Source: an uncultured Oscillibacter sp. (GTDB lineage Bacteria > Bacillota > Clostridia > Oscillospirales > Oscillospiraceae). Taken from it: a stretch of DNA of 22,348 bases. The position numbers and the translations under genes were made by a program. The stretch lies in assembly GCA_947245315.1 (NCBI GenBank), contig CAMXNV010000010.1:1-22348 (forward strand), written 5' to 3'. How positions within the stretch are numbered: the stretch's first letter is position 1; the number at the start of each line of letters is the position of its first letter. Positions 1-5,937 of the stretch are shown here, piece after piece. The notes below the pieces were generated by a model that saw nothing but the letters and a program-made list of their open reading frames with translations, did no database searches and had not been told where the DNA came from.

Positions 1-12
1 TAGGCACTTCCT

Positions 13-46
13 ATAGAAGGGCGGACACACAGGTCCGCCCCTACAA
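13..46. repeat. Dispersed palindromic repeat, GGAC-stem type, left copy
   Basis: Short hairpin-forming repeat: stem GGGCGGAC / GTCCGCCC around the loop ACACAG, ending in CCTAC on the right. The whole 34-bp stretch recurs exactly, in inverted orientation, at 22241-22274, and a near copy (loop ACATAG) lies at 6053-6078. It sits 57 bp upstream of the kinase start. No promoter could be recognised here, so it may simply be a REP-like intergenic element. Confidence 0.75.
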
Positions 47-103
47 TAAAATCTGCCAATCGGACGCTCCCGGGAGGACCCCCGGAGAGAGAGGAGGGAG
101 CGC

Positions 104-2749
104 ATGAAATCCAAGGGAACCCGGGCCGCCTTCCCGGCGGCGCTGGCGGCCTGCCTGCTGCTGTTCTTGCTGGCCGGCGGCGCGTATTTCAGCCAATACT
201 TGAAGGACCGCATCTTCATGGAGCGGACCACCCAGCTCAATGAACTCACCGCCCAGGTGCGGGTCAACCTGGCCAACGCCCTGGACGCCCATTGGAACTA
301 CCTCGCCGCCGCCGTCAACGCCCTGGAGGAGGAGGGGCGCTTTTCCTCGGAGGAGGAGGCCGTCCGCTGCGTGGCCCGGCTGGAGGACCTCCTGGGCATG
401 GAGGGCTACCGCTCCACCCTGCTGCTGCTGGACAGCCGGGGGAACTGCTACGACGCCCAGGGGAAGCACGGCGTCTGGTCCGGCATCGACCGGCTCTCCG
501 GCGGCGGGGAGCGCCGCAGCTTCATCTTCGACGATCCCTTCACCCCCGGCAGCTACTGGGCCTTTGTCCAGCGCCTCCCCGCGCCCCTCCCGGCGGCGGA
601 GGCCCGCTTCACCCACGCCGTGCTGCTCAAGGATGTCTACTCCCTCTCGGAGTACTACGACAGCGCCGCCTACGGGAGCCGGAACGAGACCTACATCCTG
701 AAAAGCGACGGGACCCGGATGCACGACGAGCTCTCTCAGGGGCGCTCCATCCAGGCCTATAACGTCCTCAAGGCCCTGGAGGAGATGGAGGGCCATTCCT
801 ATCCCGACCTCCGGGCCGCCCTGGAGGAGGACGGCACCCTCAGCACCAACTTCTACCGGGAGGGCGTGGAGTACTATTACTGCCTCGCCTCCCTGGCGGA
901 GTACGACACGCTGCTGCTGTTCCTGATCCCGGCGGAGCGCGTGGCCCCCAGCACCGTGGAGCTGGTGGGGGCCGTGGTGCGGATGCTGCTGCTTTTGGCG
1001 GCGGCGCTGCTGGTCCTGCTGATCCTGGCGGCGGCGGCCGTCACCCGGCAGCAGAGCAGCGCCCGCCTCTTCCGGCAGGAGCAGGAGAACCTCCGCCGCC
1101 AGGAGGAGCTGAACCAGCGCCTGGAGGAGTCCAACGCCATGCTGGCCCGCTCCAAGGAGACGGCGGAGCAGGCCTTCCGGATCGCCGAGGAGGCCAACCG
1201 GGCCAAGAGCTCCTTCCTCTCCAACATGAGCCACGATATCCGCACCCCCATGAACGCCATCGTGGGCTTCGCCACCCTGCTGAACCGGGACGCGGAGAAC
1301 CCGGACAAGGTCCGGGAGTACACGAAAAAGATCGCCTCCTCCGGCCAGCACCTCCTGGGCCTCATCAACGACATCCTGGACATCAGCAAAATCGAGGCCG
1401 GGAAAACCACCCTGAACCTCTCCCATGAGAGCATCGTGGACCTGATCGAGGGCATCGACGCCATCATCCGGCCCCAGATGAAGGCCAAGGGCCACCACTT
1501 TGAGGTCTACAGCCGGGACCTCCGGCACGAGCAGGTCATCATGGATAAGCTCCGGCTGAACCAGATTCTCCTGAACCTCCTGTCCAACGCGGTGAAGTAC
1601 ACCCCCGAGGGGGGCCACGTCTCCCTGACCGTCCAGGAGCTCCCCCAGCACAGCGGCCAGCTGGCCCGCTTCCGCTTCGTGGTCAAGGACGACGGCTACG
1701 GCATGAGCCCGGAGTACGTGAAAACCATCTTCCAAGCCTTCACCCGGGAGGAGGACAGCGTCACCAACAAAATCCAGGGCACCGGCCTGGGCATGGCCAT
1801 CACCAAGAACCTGCTGGACCTGATGGGGGGCAGCATCTTCGTGGAGAGCGAGAAGGGCCTGGGCTCCGTCTTCACGGTGGACCTGGAGCTCCCCGTCAGC
1901 GAGCAGGCCGAGGACCAGGACTTCTGGCCCAGGAACGGCATCGCCCGCATCCTGGCGGTGGACGACGAGGAGGTCATCTGCCAGAACATCCAGATCTCCA
2001 TGGAGGCCACCGGCGTCACCGTGGACTGCGCCCTCAGCGGGGAGGAGGCCCTGGCCCTGGCGGAGGCCGCCGCCCGGGAGGGCCGCCCCTACGGCGTGGT
2101 CCTGCTGGACTGGAAGCTGCAGGGGATCGACGGGGTGGAGACCGCCCGCCGCCTCCGCCGGGCCTTCCCGGAGGGGGCGCCCCTCTTGATCCTCACCAGC
2201 TACGACTGGCCGGATGTCGAGGAGGCGGCCCGGACCGCGGGCGTCGCCGCCTTCATCTCCAAGCCCTTCTTTCTCACCAGCTTCCGCCAGGCGGTGGCCG
2301 GAGCCCTGAACCAGGGGCCGGAGCACCGGGAGGAGGCCCCCGCCGCCGGGGGGAGCGTCCTTGCGGGCAAGCGCATCCTGGTAGCGGAGGACAACGAGAT
2401 CAACGCGGAGATTCTCACCGAGCTGCTGGACATGTCCGGGGCCGTCTGCGACGTCTGCGAGAACGGCCAATTGGTGACGGAGGCCTTCGCCCGCTCCGCC
2501 CCTGGGGAGTACGATCTGATTCTGATGGACGTGCAGATGCCGGTGATGAACGGCTACGACGCCACCCGGGCCATCCGGGCCCTGGACCACCCCCTGGCCA
2601 AGGAGATTCCCATCATCGCCATGACGGCCAACGCCTTCTCCGAGGACATCCGGGACGCCTTGGAGGCGGGGATGAGCGCCCACGTGGCCAAGCCCATCGA
2701 CATGGCCGTGCTGGAGCAGGCCGTCCGGACGGTGCTGAGGGCCCCATAG
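104..2749 (+). CDS. Hybrid sensor histidine kinase with two receiver domains
   Basis: An 881-residue membrane sensor kinase that should autophosphorylate on His and relay to its own receivers. The ATG follows a good GGAGG site. Visible parts: membrane segment about residues 8-28; an extracellular sensor region about 30-285 with no recognised fold; second membrane segment about 287-313; a charged coiled coil about 320-365; HisKA with phospho-acceptor H377 in FLSNMSHDIRTPMN; a HATPase domain with N box (N491, N495), G1 box DDGYGM (529-534) and G2 box GTGLGM (559-564). Receiver 1 (about 615-735) has acidic D620/D621, D669, S/T698-699 and K720. Receiver 2 (about 757-880) has E762/D763, D809, T841 and K863. 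Both receivers therefore look active. No Hpt or output domain is present, and no partner regulator is adjacent, so the next protein in the relay is unknown. It is the only + strand gene in the left 20 kb. Confidence 0.93.
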   Translation: MKSKGTRAAFPAALAACLLLFLLAGGAYFSQYLKDRIFMERTTQLNELTAQVRVNLANALDAHWNYLAAAVNALEEEGRFSSEEEAVRCVARLEDLLGMEGYRSTLLLLDSRGNCYDAQGKHGVWSGIDRLSGGGERRSFIFDDPFTPGSYWAFVQRLPAPLPAAEARFTHAVLLKDVYSLSEYYDSAAYGSRNETYILKSDGTRMHDELSQGRSIQAYNVLKALEEMEGHSYPDLRAALEEDGTLSTNFYREGVEYYYCLASLAEYDTLLLFLIPAERVAPSTVELVGAVVRMLLLLAAALLVLLILAAAAVTRQQSSARLFRQEQENLRRQEELNQRLEESNAMLARSKETAEQAFRIAEEANRAKSSFLSNMSHDIRTPMNAIVGFATLLNRDAENPDKVREYTKKIASSGQHLLGLINDILDISKIEAGKTTLNLSHESIVDLIEGIDAIIRPQMKAKGHHFEVYSRDLRHEQVIMDKLRLNQILLNLLSNAVKYTPEGGHVSLTVQELPQHSGQLARFRFVVKDDGYGMSPEYVKTIFQAFTREEDSVTNKIQGTGLGMAITKNLLDLMGGSIFVESEKGLGSVFTVDLELPVSEQAEDQDFWPRNGIARILAVDDEEVICQNIQISMEATGVTVDCALSGEEALALAEAAAREGRPYGVVLLDWKLQGIDGVETARRLRRAFPEGAPLLILTSYDWPDVEEAARTAGVAAFISKPFFLTSFRQAVAGALNQGPEHREEAPAAGGSVLAGKRILVAEDNEINAEILTELLDMSGAVCDVCENGQLVTEAFARSAPGEYDLILMDVQMPVMNGYDATRAIRALDHPLAKEIPIIAMTANAFSEDIRDALEAGMSAHVAKPIDMAVLEQAVRTVLRAP

Positions 2750-2756
2750 ACGCAAA

Positions 2757-2787
2757 GCGGCCCCCCGGTTTGAAACCGGGGGGCCGC
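2757..2787. terminator. Bidirectional terminator between the kinase and hpf
   Basis: A perfect inverted repeat of GCGGCCCCCCGG and its complement around TTTGAAA, lying between two converging stop codons (2749 and 2803). The stem is at least 12 bp and all G/C. The U-tracts are poor on both sides, so strength rests on the stem. It is shared because both genes end here. Confidence 0.8.
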
Positions 2788-2802
2788 GTCTGTCGATGCT
2801 CT

Positions 2803-3348
2803 TTAGTCCTCCTCGTCGGTGACGATGAGGCCGTAGCCTCCGCTCTTCCGGCGGTAGACGATGCACAGGCTGTCGTCCTCGCTGCTGCGGAAGACGAAGA
2901 AGCTGTGGTCCAGCAGGTTCATCTGGAGGATGGCCTCCTCCGTGCTCATGGGCTTCACGGCGAAGCGCTTGGTGCGCACCACCGCGAACTCCTTCTCCTC
3001 CGCCACGTCGAAGTCGCTGGCCGGGGCGGGAGCCGGGAAGCCCTCGCTCCGCAGGCGCTTCGCCAGCCGGGTTTTGTTCTTCAAAATCTGGCGCTCGATA
3101 TAGCCCACGGCGGCGTCGACCGCGCCGCGCATATCGCCGTCCGGGGCCTCGGTCTGGGCCCGGAGCAGAGCCCCGCCGCTCCGGACGGTGATCTCCACCG
3201 AGCAGCGGTGGTCCTTCTCCACGGAGAAGGTCACAAACGCGGTGGTGTCGTCCCTGAAATACTTTTCCAGCTTGGAAATTTTCTTTTCCGTGTAAGCCTT
3301 GATAGAGTCATTGAGGGAGACTTTTTTGCAAGCGTAAGTGTACTTCAT
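2803..3348 (-). CDS. hpf: Ribosome hibernation promoting factor, long form
   Basis: A 181-residue long-form HPF (RaiA/YvyD family). It binds the 30S decoding region and dimerises 70S ribosomes into inactive 100S particles in slow growth. The N-terminal S30AE domain (about residues 1-105) opens with MKYTYACKKVSLNDSIKAYT and contains the usual KISKLEKYF helix. An Ala/Pro linker follows (about 106-118). The C-terminal dimerisation domain (about 125-181) has the conserved MSTEEAILQMNLLDHSFFVF stretch. Length is normal for Firmicutes. The ATG is preceded by AAAGGAG at ideal spacing. The gene stands alone, with its own promoter directly upstream (3398-3426) and a shared terminator downstream. Identification is firm. 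Confidence 0.97.
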   Translation of the reverse strand: MKYTYACKKVSLNDSIKAYTEKKISKLEKYFRDDTTAFVTFSVEKDHRCSVEITVRSGGALLRAQTEAPDGDMRGAVDAAVGYIERQILKNKTRLAKRLRSEGFPAPAPASDFDVAEEKEFAVVRTKRFAVKPMSTEEAILQMNLLDHSFFVFRSSEDDSLCIVYRRKSGGYGLIVTDEED

Positions 3349-3397
3349 CGAGATCGCTCCTTTCGTGTGAAAGAGGACGTCGCCGCCCCTTTTGTAT

Positions 3398-3426
3398 AAT
3401 ATATCATATTTGTATTGAAATGGAAA
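3398..3426 (-). promoter_or_regulatory. SigA-type promoter of hpf
   Basis: On the minus strand, -35 TTTCCA (3421-3426), a 17-bp spacer, then -10 TATATT (3398-3403). This is 4/6 and 5/6 to consensus in the only strongly AT-rich stretch nearby. It leaves a leader of roughly 40 nt before the hpf ATG. It lies just downstream of the 164-bp palindromic element, so hpf would not depend on transcription through that element. Confidence 0.6.
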
Positions 3427-3445
3427 GAGGAATTCGGTGATTTTT

Positions 3446-3609
3446 TAGGCCCTGCTTGAAAATTGGCGGAATGCCCAACGGCGAAAGATTTTTTCGCCAA
3501 TCAAGGCAAATTTTCGCAGGCGGGCTGTCGCCCGGCAAGAAAATTTAACGCAGAGTGGCGGAAAAAGATTCGCCGGTTGGGCGTTTCGACAGTTTTCAAA
3601 CAGGGCCTA
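3446..3609. mobile_element. Candidate MITE: 164-bp near-perfect palindrome flanked by TA
   Basis: The two ends are inverted copies: TAGGCCCTGCTTGAAAA at the left against TAGGCCCTGTTTGAAAA read inward from the right, one mismatch in 17. Complementarity continues through the whole element: both arms (about 80 bp) carry matched blocks such as GCCCAAC, GGCGAA, TTTTTC and AAATTTTC, meeting at a small central hairpin near 3518-3532. The element has no coding capacity. Each end carries TA, as expected for insertion by an IS630/Tc1-mariner type transposase, which duplicates TA. No transposase is in the window, so mobility is inferred from structure only. A structured RNA is the alternative reading. 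Confidence 0.6.
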
Positions 3610-3631
3610 GAGATTCACAAAAATTTTCCAA
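3596..3631 (-). CDS. Possible 11-codon leader or truncated gene start
   Basis: On the minus strand a perfect extended Shine-Dalgarno sequence GAGGTGATCC (3647-3638) is followed six bases later by TTG at 3631. It opens the 11-codon frame MENFCESLGPV and stops at 3596, inside the end of the palindromic element. A weak promoter-like pair lies upstream: TTGGAA at 3743-3748, 17 bp, TACCAT at 3720-3725. It could be a leader peptide, the stub of a gene cut by the element, or chance. Non-ATG start and tiny size keep confidence low. Confidence 0.2.
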   Translation of the reverse strand: MENFCESLGPV

Positions 3632-3765
3632 AAGGGCGGATCACCTCTGGCCCCCGGGCCCCTCCCGGCGAAACTAGACAAAATTCGGCAAAATCTCCTA
3701 TTTACAAAATCCGGAAAGTATGGTACTTTGATATAGGAAGCTTTCCAATATCCCACCCGTTTTTT
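3610..3765. other. Gene-free structured segment upstream of hpf
   Basis: No gene could be supported here apart from the doubtful 11-codon frame. The sequence can fold: GAGATT (3610-3615) pairs with AATCTC (3692-3697), AATTTT near 3622-3627 pairs with AAAATT near 3680-3685, and CCGGG/CCCGG forms a small hairpin inside. Read on the + strand it contains GGATCACCTC (3638-3647), identical to the common 3' end of 16S rRNA. Read on the minus strand the same ten bases are an ideal Shine-Dalgarno. Which strand is transcribed is unknown. Confidence 0.35.
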
Positions 3766-3801
3766 GGGCCGCACGGCGTCTCGCCGTGTGGCCCCTTTTT
3801 A
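3766..3801 (+). terminator. Strong intrinsic terminator pointing right, with no gene before it
   Basis: GGGCCGCACGGCG (3766-3778), loop TCT, CGCCGTGTGGCCC (3782-3794), then CCTTTTTATT. One G-U pair in a 13-bp stem followed by a clear U-tract, so it works on the + strand. In the minus direction the stem is followed by A residues instead. No + strand gene exists between 2749 and here, so it implies a short non-coding transcript or a relic. Confidence 0.8.
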
Positions 3802-3820
3802 TTCCCGGGCTTGTTCCAGG

Positions 3821-3847
3821 AAAAAAGCCGCCTGTCTCCAGGCGGCT
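3821..3847 (-). terminator. Intrinsic terminator of the yabP-yabQ-divIC-yabR cluster
   Basis: On the minus strand the stem AGCCGCCTG / CAGGCGGCT around GAGA is followed by TTTTTT. It lies 14 bp past the yabR stop and closes the leftward transcript. It faces the + strand terminator at 3766-3801. Confidence 0.88.
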
Positions 3848-3860
3848 TCTCCGTTACTCT

Positions 3861-4319
3861 TCACTTTCTTCTCCGGCCCCTCCGGCCGTCCATGCCCCGG
3901 TTCAGGTCCGCCATCTTCCCCTCGGAGGACGTCAGAAACTGCTTCAGCTTATCCTCAAAGGCCTGATCCGCCGACGGCGGCAGGGGCGGCTTCCCCCGGG
4001 CCGGAGCCGTCTGCCGGGCGGGCGCGGGCCCGGAGGGCCGGGGGCCTCCCGTTCCCCGGGGCGGCCTGGCGGGCCGCCGCTCCTCCCGAGGCAGCGTCCG
4101 CTTGATGGAGAGGTTCACCCTCCCGTTCTCCGCCGAGAGGACCAGGACCTTCACGGCTTGACCCGGCTGCAAAAAATCGTGGACGTCCTCCACAAAGGTG
4201 TTGGCGATTTCCGAGATATGTACCAGCCCGGAACCGCCTCCCTCCAGCGCCACGAAGGCGCCGAATTTCATAATGCTGGTGACTTTGCCTTCCAGAATGC
4301 TCCCAACCTGAGGCTCCAT
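3861..4319 (-). CDS. yabR: S1 RNA-binding domain protein (YabR/GSP13 type)
   Basis: A 152-residue cytoplasmic protein with one S1 (OB-fold) RNA-binding domain at about residues 4-75 (VGSILEGKVTSIMKFGAFVA, then GLVHISEI and VNLSIKR). An unstructured Arg/Pro/Ala-rich stretch follows (about 77-120), then a short charged helix (QAFEDKLKQFL) and a basic end, RRGRRRK. B. subtilis YabR occupies the same position next to divIC and has the same domain. Related GSP13 associates with ribosomes, so a role in translation or RNA handling is likely, though the exact function is not established. I chose the ATG at 4319 because it matches the YabR start and is preceded by GGAAGGAG. An in-frame ATG at 4361 would add 14 residues but has only the divIC stop region before it. 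Spacing from divIC fits co-transcription. Confidence 0.9.
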   Translation of the reverse strand: MEPQVGSILEGKVTSIMKFGAFVALEGGGSGLVHISEIANTFVEDVHDFLQPGQAVKVLVLSAENGRVNLSIKRTLPREERRPARPPRGTGGPRPSGPAPARQTAPARGKPPLPPSADQAFEDKLKQFLTSSEGKMADLNRGMDGRRGRRRK

Positions 4320-4365
4320 ACGGTTCTTTGTTTCTCCTTCCCTTTGTTTCGGATTCAACATGGGG

Positions 4366-4665
4366 CTAGTTCCCGATCTCGAAGACGTACTCCCCCGGCA
4401 GCACCCAGCCCAGCTCCCGCCGGGCGATCTCCTGCATCTTCTCAGGGGTGCAGCCCTCCTCGATGTCCGCGGCCAGGGCGTCGTTCTCCTGGCGCTTGCC
4501 CTCCACCAGGGCGGCGACGCGGGCCTTTTCCGCCTCCGCCGCCGCCACCTCCTCCCGGAGGGTGTACACCTTGCAGCCCAGAGCGGCCAGCAGGATCACG
4601 ATCATGAGCTTGGTCATGAGGCCGACGCGAAGCCGGTGCCGCGCCGCCTTTTTTTGTCTTGCCAT
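4366..4665 (-). CDS. divIC: Septum formation initiator, DivIC/FtsB family
   Basis: A 99-residue bitopic membrane protein of the divisome, expected to pair with FtsL and help activate septal wall synthesis. It has a short basic cytoplasmic N-terminus (MARQKKAARHRLRV), one membrane segment at about residues 17-36, and an Ala/Glu-rich coiled coil at about 37-66 (LREEVAAAEAEKARVAALVE). It ends in the family-typical C-terminus with ARRELGWVLPGEYVFEIG. The ATG at 4665 follows GAGAGGGGG. A GTG at 4698 in the same frame has no ribosome site. The frame of yabQ runs on over the first three quarters of this gene, which is unusual. Position after yabQ and before yabR matches B. subtilis. Confidence 0.92.
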   Translation of the reverse strand: MARQKKAARHRLRVGLMTKLMIVILLAALGCKVYTLREEVAAAEAEKARVAALVEGKRQENDALAADIEEGCTPEKMQEIARRELGWVLPGEYVFEIGN

Positions 4666-5122
4666 ATCTGCCGCCCCCTCTCCCGGGCCCGTACCCACTT
4701 TTTCTTATTGTAAAGCATTTCCGCCAAAAATAAAAGAGGTTTTTTGCCTTCCGGCGCATTTTTTTGCAAAAATTTCTCGTCCACCGCAAAGGGAGGCTCA
4801 GCAAACCCGCCAAAAAGGCCAGCGTATCGGCCCAAAAGGCCCACAGGGGCCGCAGCGGCTGGGAGAACGCGCAGAAAAAGAGCACCGCGCCCCCCACCGC
4901 CCCCAGGATCACGAAGCCCCTCAGCTGCCCCGCCGCCCGGCGCAGCAGGAAGAGGAACATGGCCCCGCCCACCGTCAGGCAGTAGCACCCGTCCAGAAGG
5001 CCGGTGACCCGGGGGGCCCGGACCCGGAAGGGGCGCAGCAGATCGTACAGCAGCCCGGCGGACAGCCCCAGCAGGATGGACTGCCCGAAGACCAGAAGCT
5101 GCTGGTTCACCTGGCTCTCCAT
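4442..5122 (-). CDS. yabQ: Spore cortex biosynthesis protein YabQ, with an extended C-terminal frame
   Basis: A membrane protein needed for spore cortex formation in B. subtilis and made in the mother cell. The recognisable YabQ part is residues 1 to about 142. It starts MESQVNQQLLVFGQSILLGL, has the typical GLLYDLLRPFR motif near 22-33 and about four hydrophobic segments between 8 and 112. It ends in a basic stretch RWTRNFCKKMRRKAKNLFYF. Related proteins stop soon after. Here the frame stays open to 4442, adding roughly 80 low-complexity residues (a run of nine Gly, Arg/Gly/Pro-rich). These are simply divIC read in another frame. Either the normal stop was lost, or a frameshift or base error lies near 4690. 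It starts 6 bp after the yabP stop behind GGCGGGG. Confidence 0.85.
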   Translation of the reverse strand: MESQVNQQLLVFGQSILLGLSAGLLYDLLRPFRVRAPRVTGLLDGCYCLTVGGAMFLFLLRRAAGQLRGFVILGAVGGAVLFFCAFSQPLRPLWAFWADTLAFLAGLLSLPLRWTRNFCKKMRRKAKNLFYFWRKCFTIRKSGYGPGRGGGRYGKTKKGGAAPASRRPHDQAHDRDPAGRSGLQGVHPPGGGGGGGGGKGPRRRPGGGQAPGERRPGRGHRGGLHP

Positions 5123-5128
5123 CCCCGC

Positions 5129-5410
5129 CTAGCCGAACAGGCGGCCGAAGAAGCCGCCCCGGCCGGGGCCCTGGTCCTCATAGGTCAGCGAGTCGATCCG
5201 CCCGTCCACGTGGAGCTCTCCCCCGTCCAGGGACAGCTTCCCGATGTGCAGGTCCTCCCCCGTGACCACCAGCGTCCCCACGGCGGTGGACATCACGATG
5301 CCGGTCTCGTCAAAGCGCTCCACGTCCTCCACGCCGGACACGGTCAGGCTCTCCCGCCCGTCCAGCTCCAAGCGGTGGGCCGCGGCTTGGGGCACAGAGT
5401 AATCGTTCAT
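5129..5410 (-). CDS. yabP: Sporulation protein YabP
   Basis: A 93-residue YabP/YqfC-family protein, the partner gene of yabQ in nearly all endospore formers and part of the SigE (mother-cell) regulon in B. subtilis. It matches the family pattern: HRLELDGRESLTVSGVEDVE, a DET box, TAVGTLVVTGEDLHIGKLSL, then LHVDGRIDSLTY. It ends in GGFFGRLFG. The ATG at 5410 has GGGAGGGAGGG in front. A TTG at 5431 would add seven residues and is less likely. It is the first gene of yabP-yabQ-divIC-yabR, with a SigE-like promoter right upstream. The biochemical function is unknown even in model species. Confidence 0.93.
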   Translation of the reverse strand: MNDYSVPQAAAHRLELDGRESLTVSGVEDVERFDETGIVMSTAVGTLVVTGEDLHIGKLSLDGGELHVDGRIDSLTYEDQGPGRGGFFGRLFG

Positions 5411-5431
5411 GGTTCGTCCCTCCCTCCCCAA

Positions 5432-5461
5432 AACCTATGCGCCGCCCTCCCCCGGTATGTC
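5432..5461 (-). promoter_or_regulatory. Candidate SigE (mother-cell) promoter of yabP-yabQ
   Basis: Reading the minus strand: GACATACC, 14 bases, CATAGGTT, placed 22 bp before the yabP ATG. The SigE consensus is roughly G-CATA-T, 14, CATA---T, so the invariant CATA -10 and ATA -35 cores and the spacing agree. yabP and yabQ are SigE-dependent in B. subtilis, which supports the call. The leader would be about 15-20 nt and still include the ribosome site. It touches the repeat hairpin at 5460. Confidence 0.45.
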
Positions 5462-5506
5462 CTTTTCTTTCGAGAAAGAAAAGGACCAAAAGAAAGCCGG
5501 CTCGCT
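5460..5506 (+). repeat. Hairpin-plus-tail repeat, copy 1
   Basis: Perfect hairpin TCCTTTTCTTTC, GA, GAAAGAAAAGGA (5460-5485), followed by a tail containing CAAAAGAA and GCTCGCT. Copies 2 (11178-11224, minus) and 3 (20937-20984, plus) have the same layout with different but complementary stem ends. Unlike those two, this copy is not at the 3' end of a co-directional gene. It borders the yabP promoter. Confidence 0.65.
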
Positions 5507-5652
5507 TCGGGGGCTTGCAGCTGGAGGTTGGCCGGTGCGGCGGCTACCGGGTGCGGCGGAGGGCCTGGGGCTTTGGGGGGCCTTGTTGTTTGGGGAATTC
5601 CCTTTATGGGGGCTGTCCCGCCCCGTCTTTCGGGAGTGCCAGGCTCCCGGGG

Positions 5653-5689
5653 GAAATGGCCTGACCTGGGGGTCAGGCCCCACAGGGTG
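5653..5689. repeat. Palindromic repeat (GGCCTGAC stem), internal copy
   Basis: Stem GGCCTGAC / GTCAGGCC around CTGGGG, followed by CCCACAGGGTG. The 37 bp are identical to 22297-22333 near the right edge, in the same orientation. The sequence next to it, TGTTCTACCAATAGAAG, recurs inverted at 5798-5815, enclosing a 34-bp GGCCCGGTC-stem palindrome. Confidence 0.75.
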
Positions 5690-5708
5690 TTCTACCAATA
5701 GAAGGGGG

Positions 5709-5742
5709 TGTGGGGCCCGGTCCCCAGACCGGGCCATTCCCC
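5709..5742. repeat. Palindromic repeat (GGCCCGGTC stem), copy 1
   Basis: Stem GGCCCGGTC, CCCA, GACCGGGCC with the flanks TGTGG and ATTCCCC. The 34 bp are identical at 6104-6137, and both copies are followed by an ACCATGGCGGTC block. With the neighbouring repeats they make up a mosaic of reused modules. Confidence 0.75.
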
Positions 5743-5937
5743 CGAAACCATGGCGGTCGCGGAGGGACGGAAGGGGGCAGAGCCCCTTCCCTACATTTCT
5801 TCTATCGGTAGAACACCGTGTAGGGAGCGGGCTTTGCACAGCCCTTAGCGGCTTTGCCGCTTAGGGATGTGGCATCCCCTTTACGGGGGCTGTCCCGCTC
5901 CGTTTTTCGGGAGCTCCGGGGTTCCGGGTGGAGGGGT

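Larger units (their letters stand above)
5600..5913. repeat. 37-bp direct repeat pair in the rqcP-yabP gap
   Basis: Two copies, 5600-5636 and 5877-5913, differ at only three positions. Both run from CCCTTTA through GGGGGCTGTCCCGC to TTTCGGGAG. Between them lie other small palindromes, including a hairpin at 5842-5867 (CCCTTAGCGGC, TTT, GCCGCTTAGGG). No coding potential was recognised in this interval. Confidence 0.7.

Noticed and set aside
41..2866. 941-codon open frame antisense to the kinase
   Set aside because: It mirrors the kinase exactly. Its product is low-complexity Gly/Val/His/Gln-rich sequence with no domain, as expected opposite a GC-rich gene with strong third-position bias.
3446..3609. 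6S RNA
   Set aside because: The long hairpin invites the idea, but no central open bubble flanked by conserved stems is evident, no adjacent promoter or terminator fits its ends, and the TA-flanked ends favour a mobile element.
3463..3966. Small + strand frames across the hpf-yabR gap
   Set aside because: They run through the palindromic element, two terminators and antisense yabR sequence, and have no ribosome site or recognisable domain.
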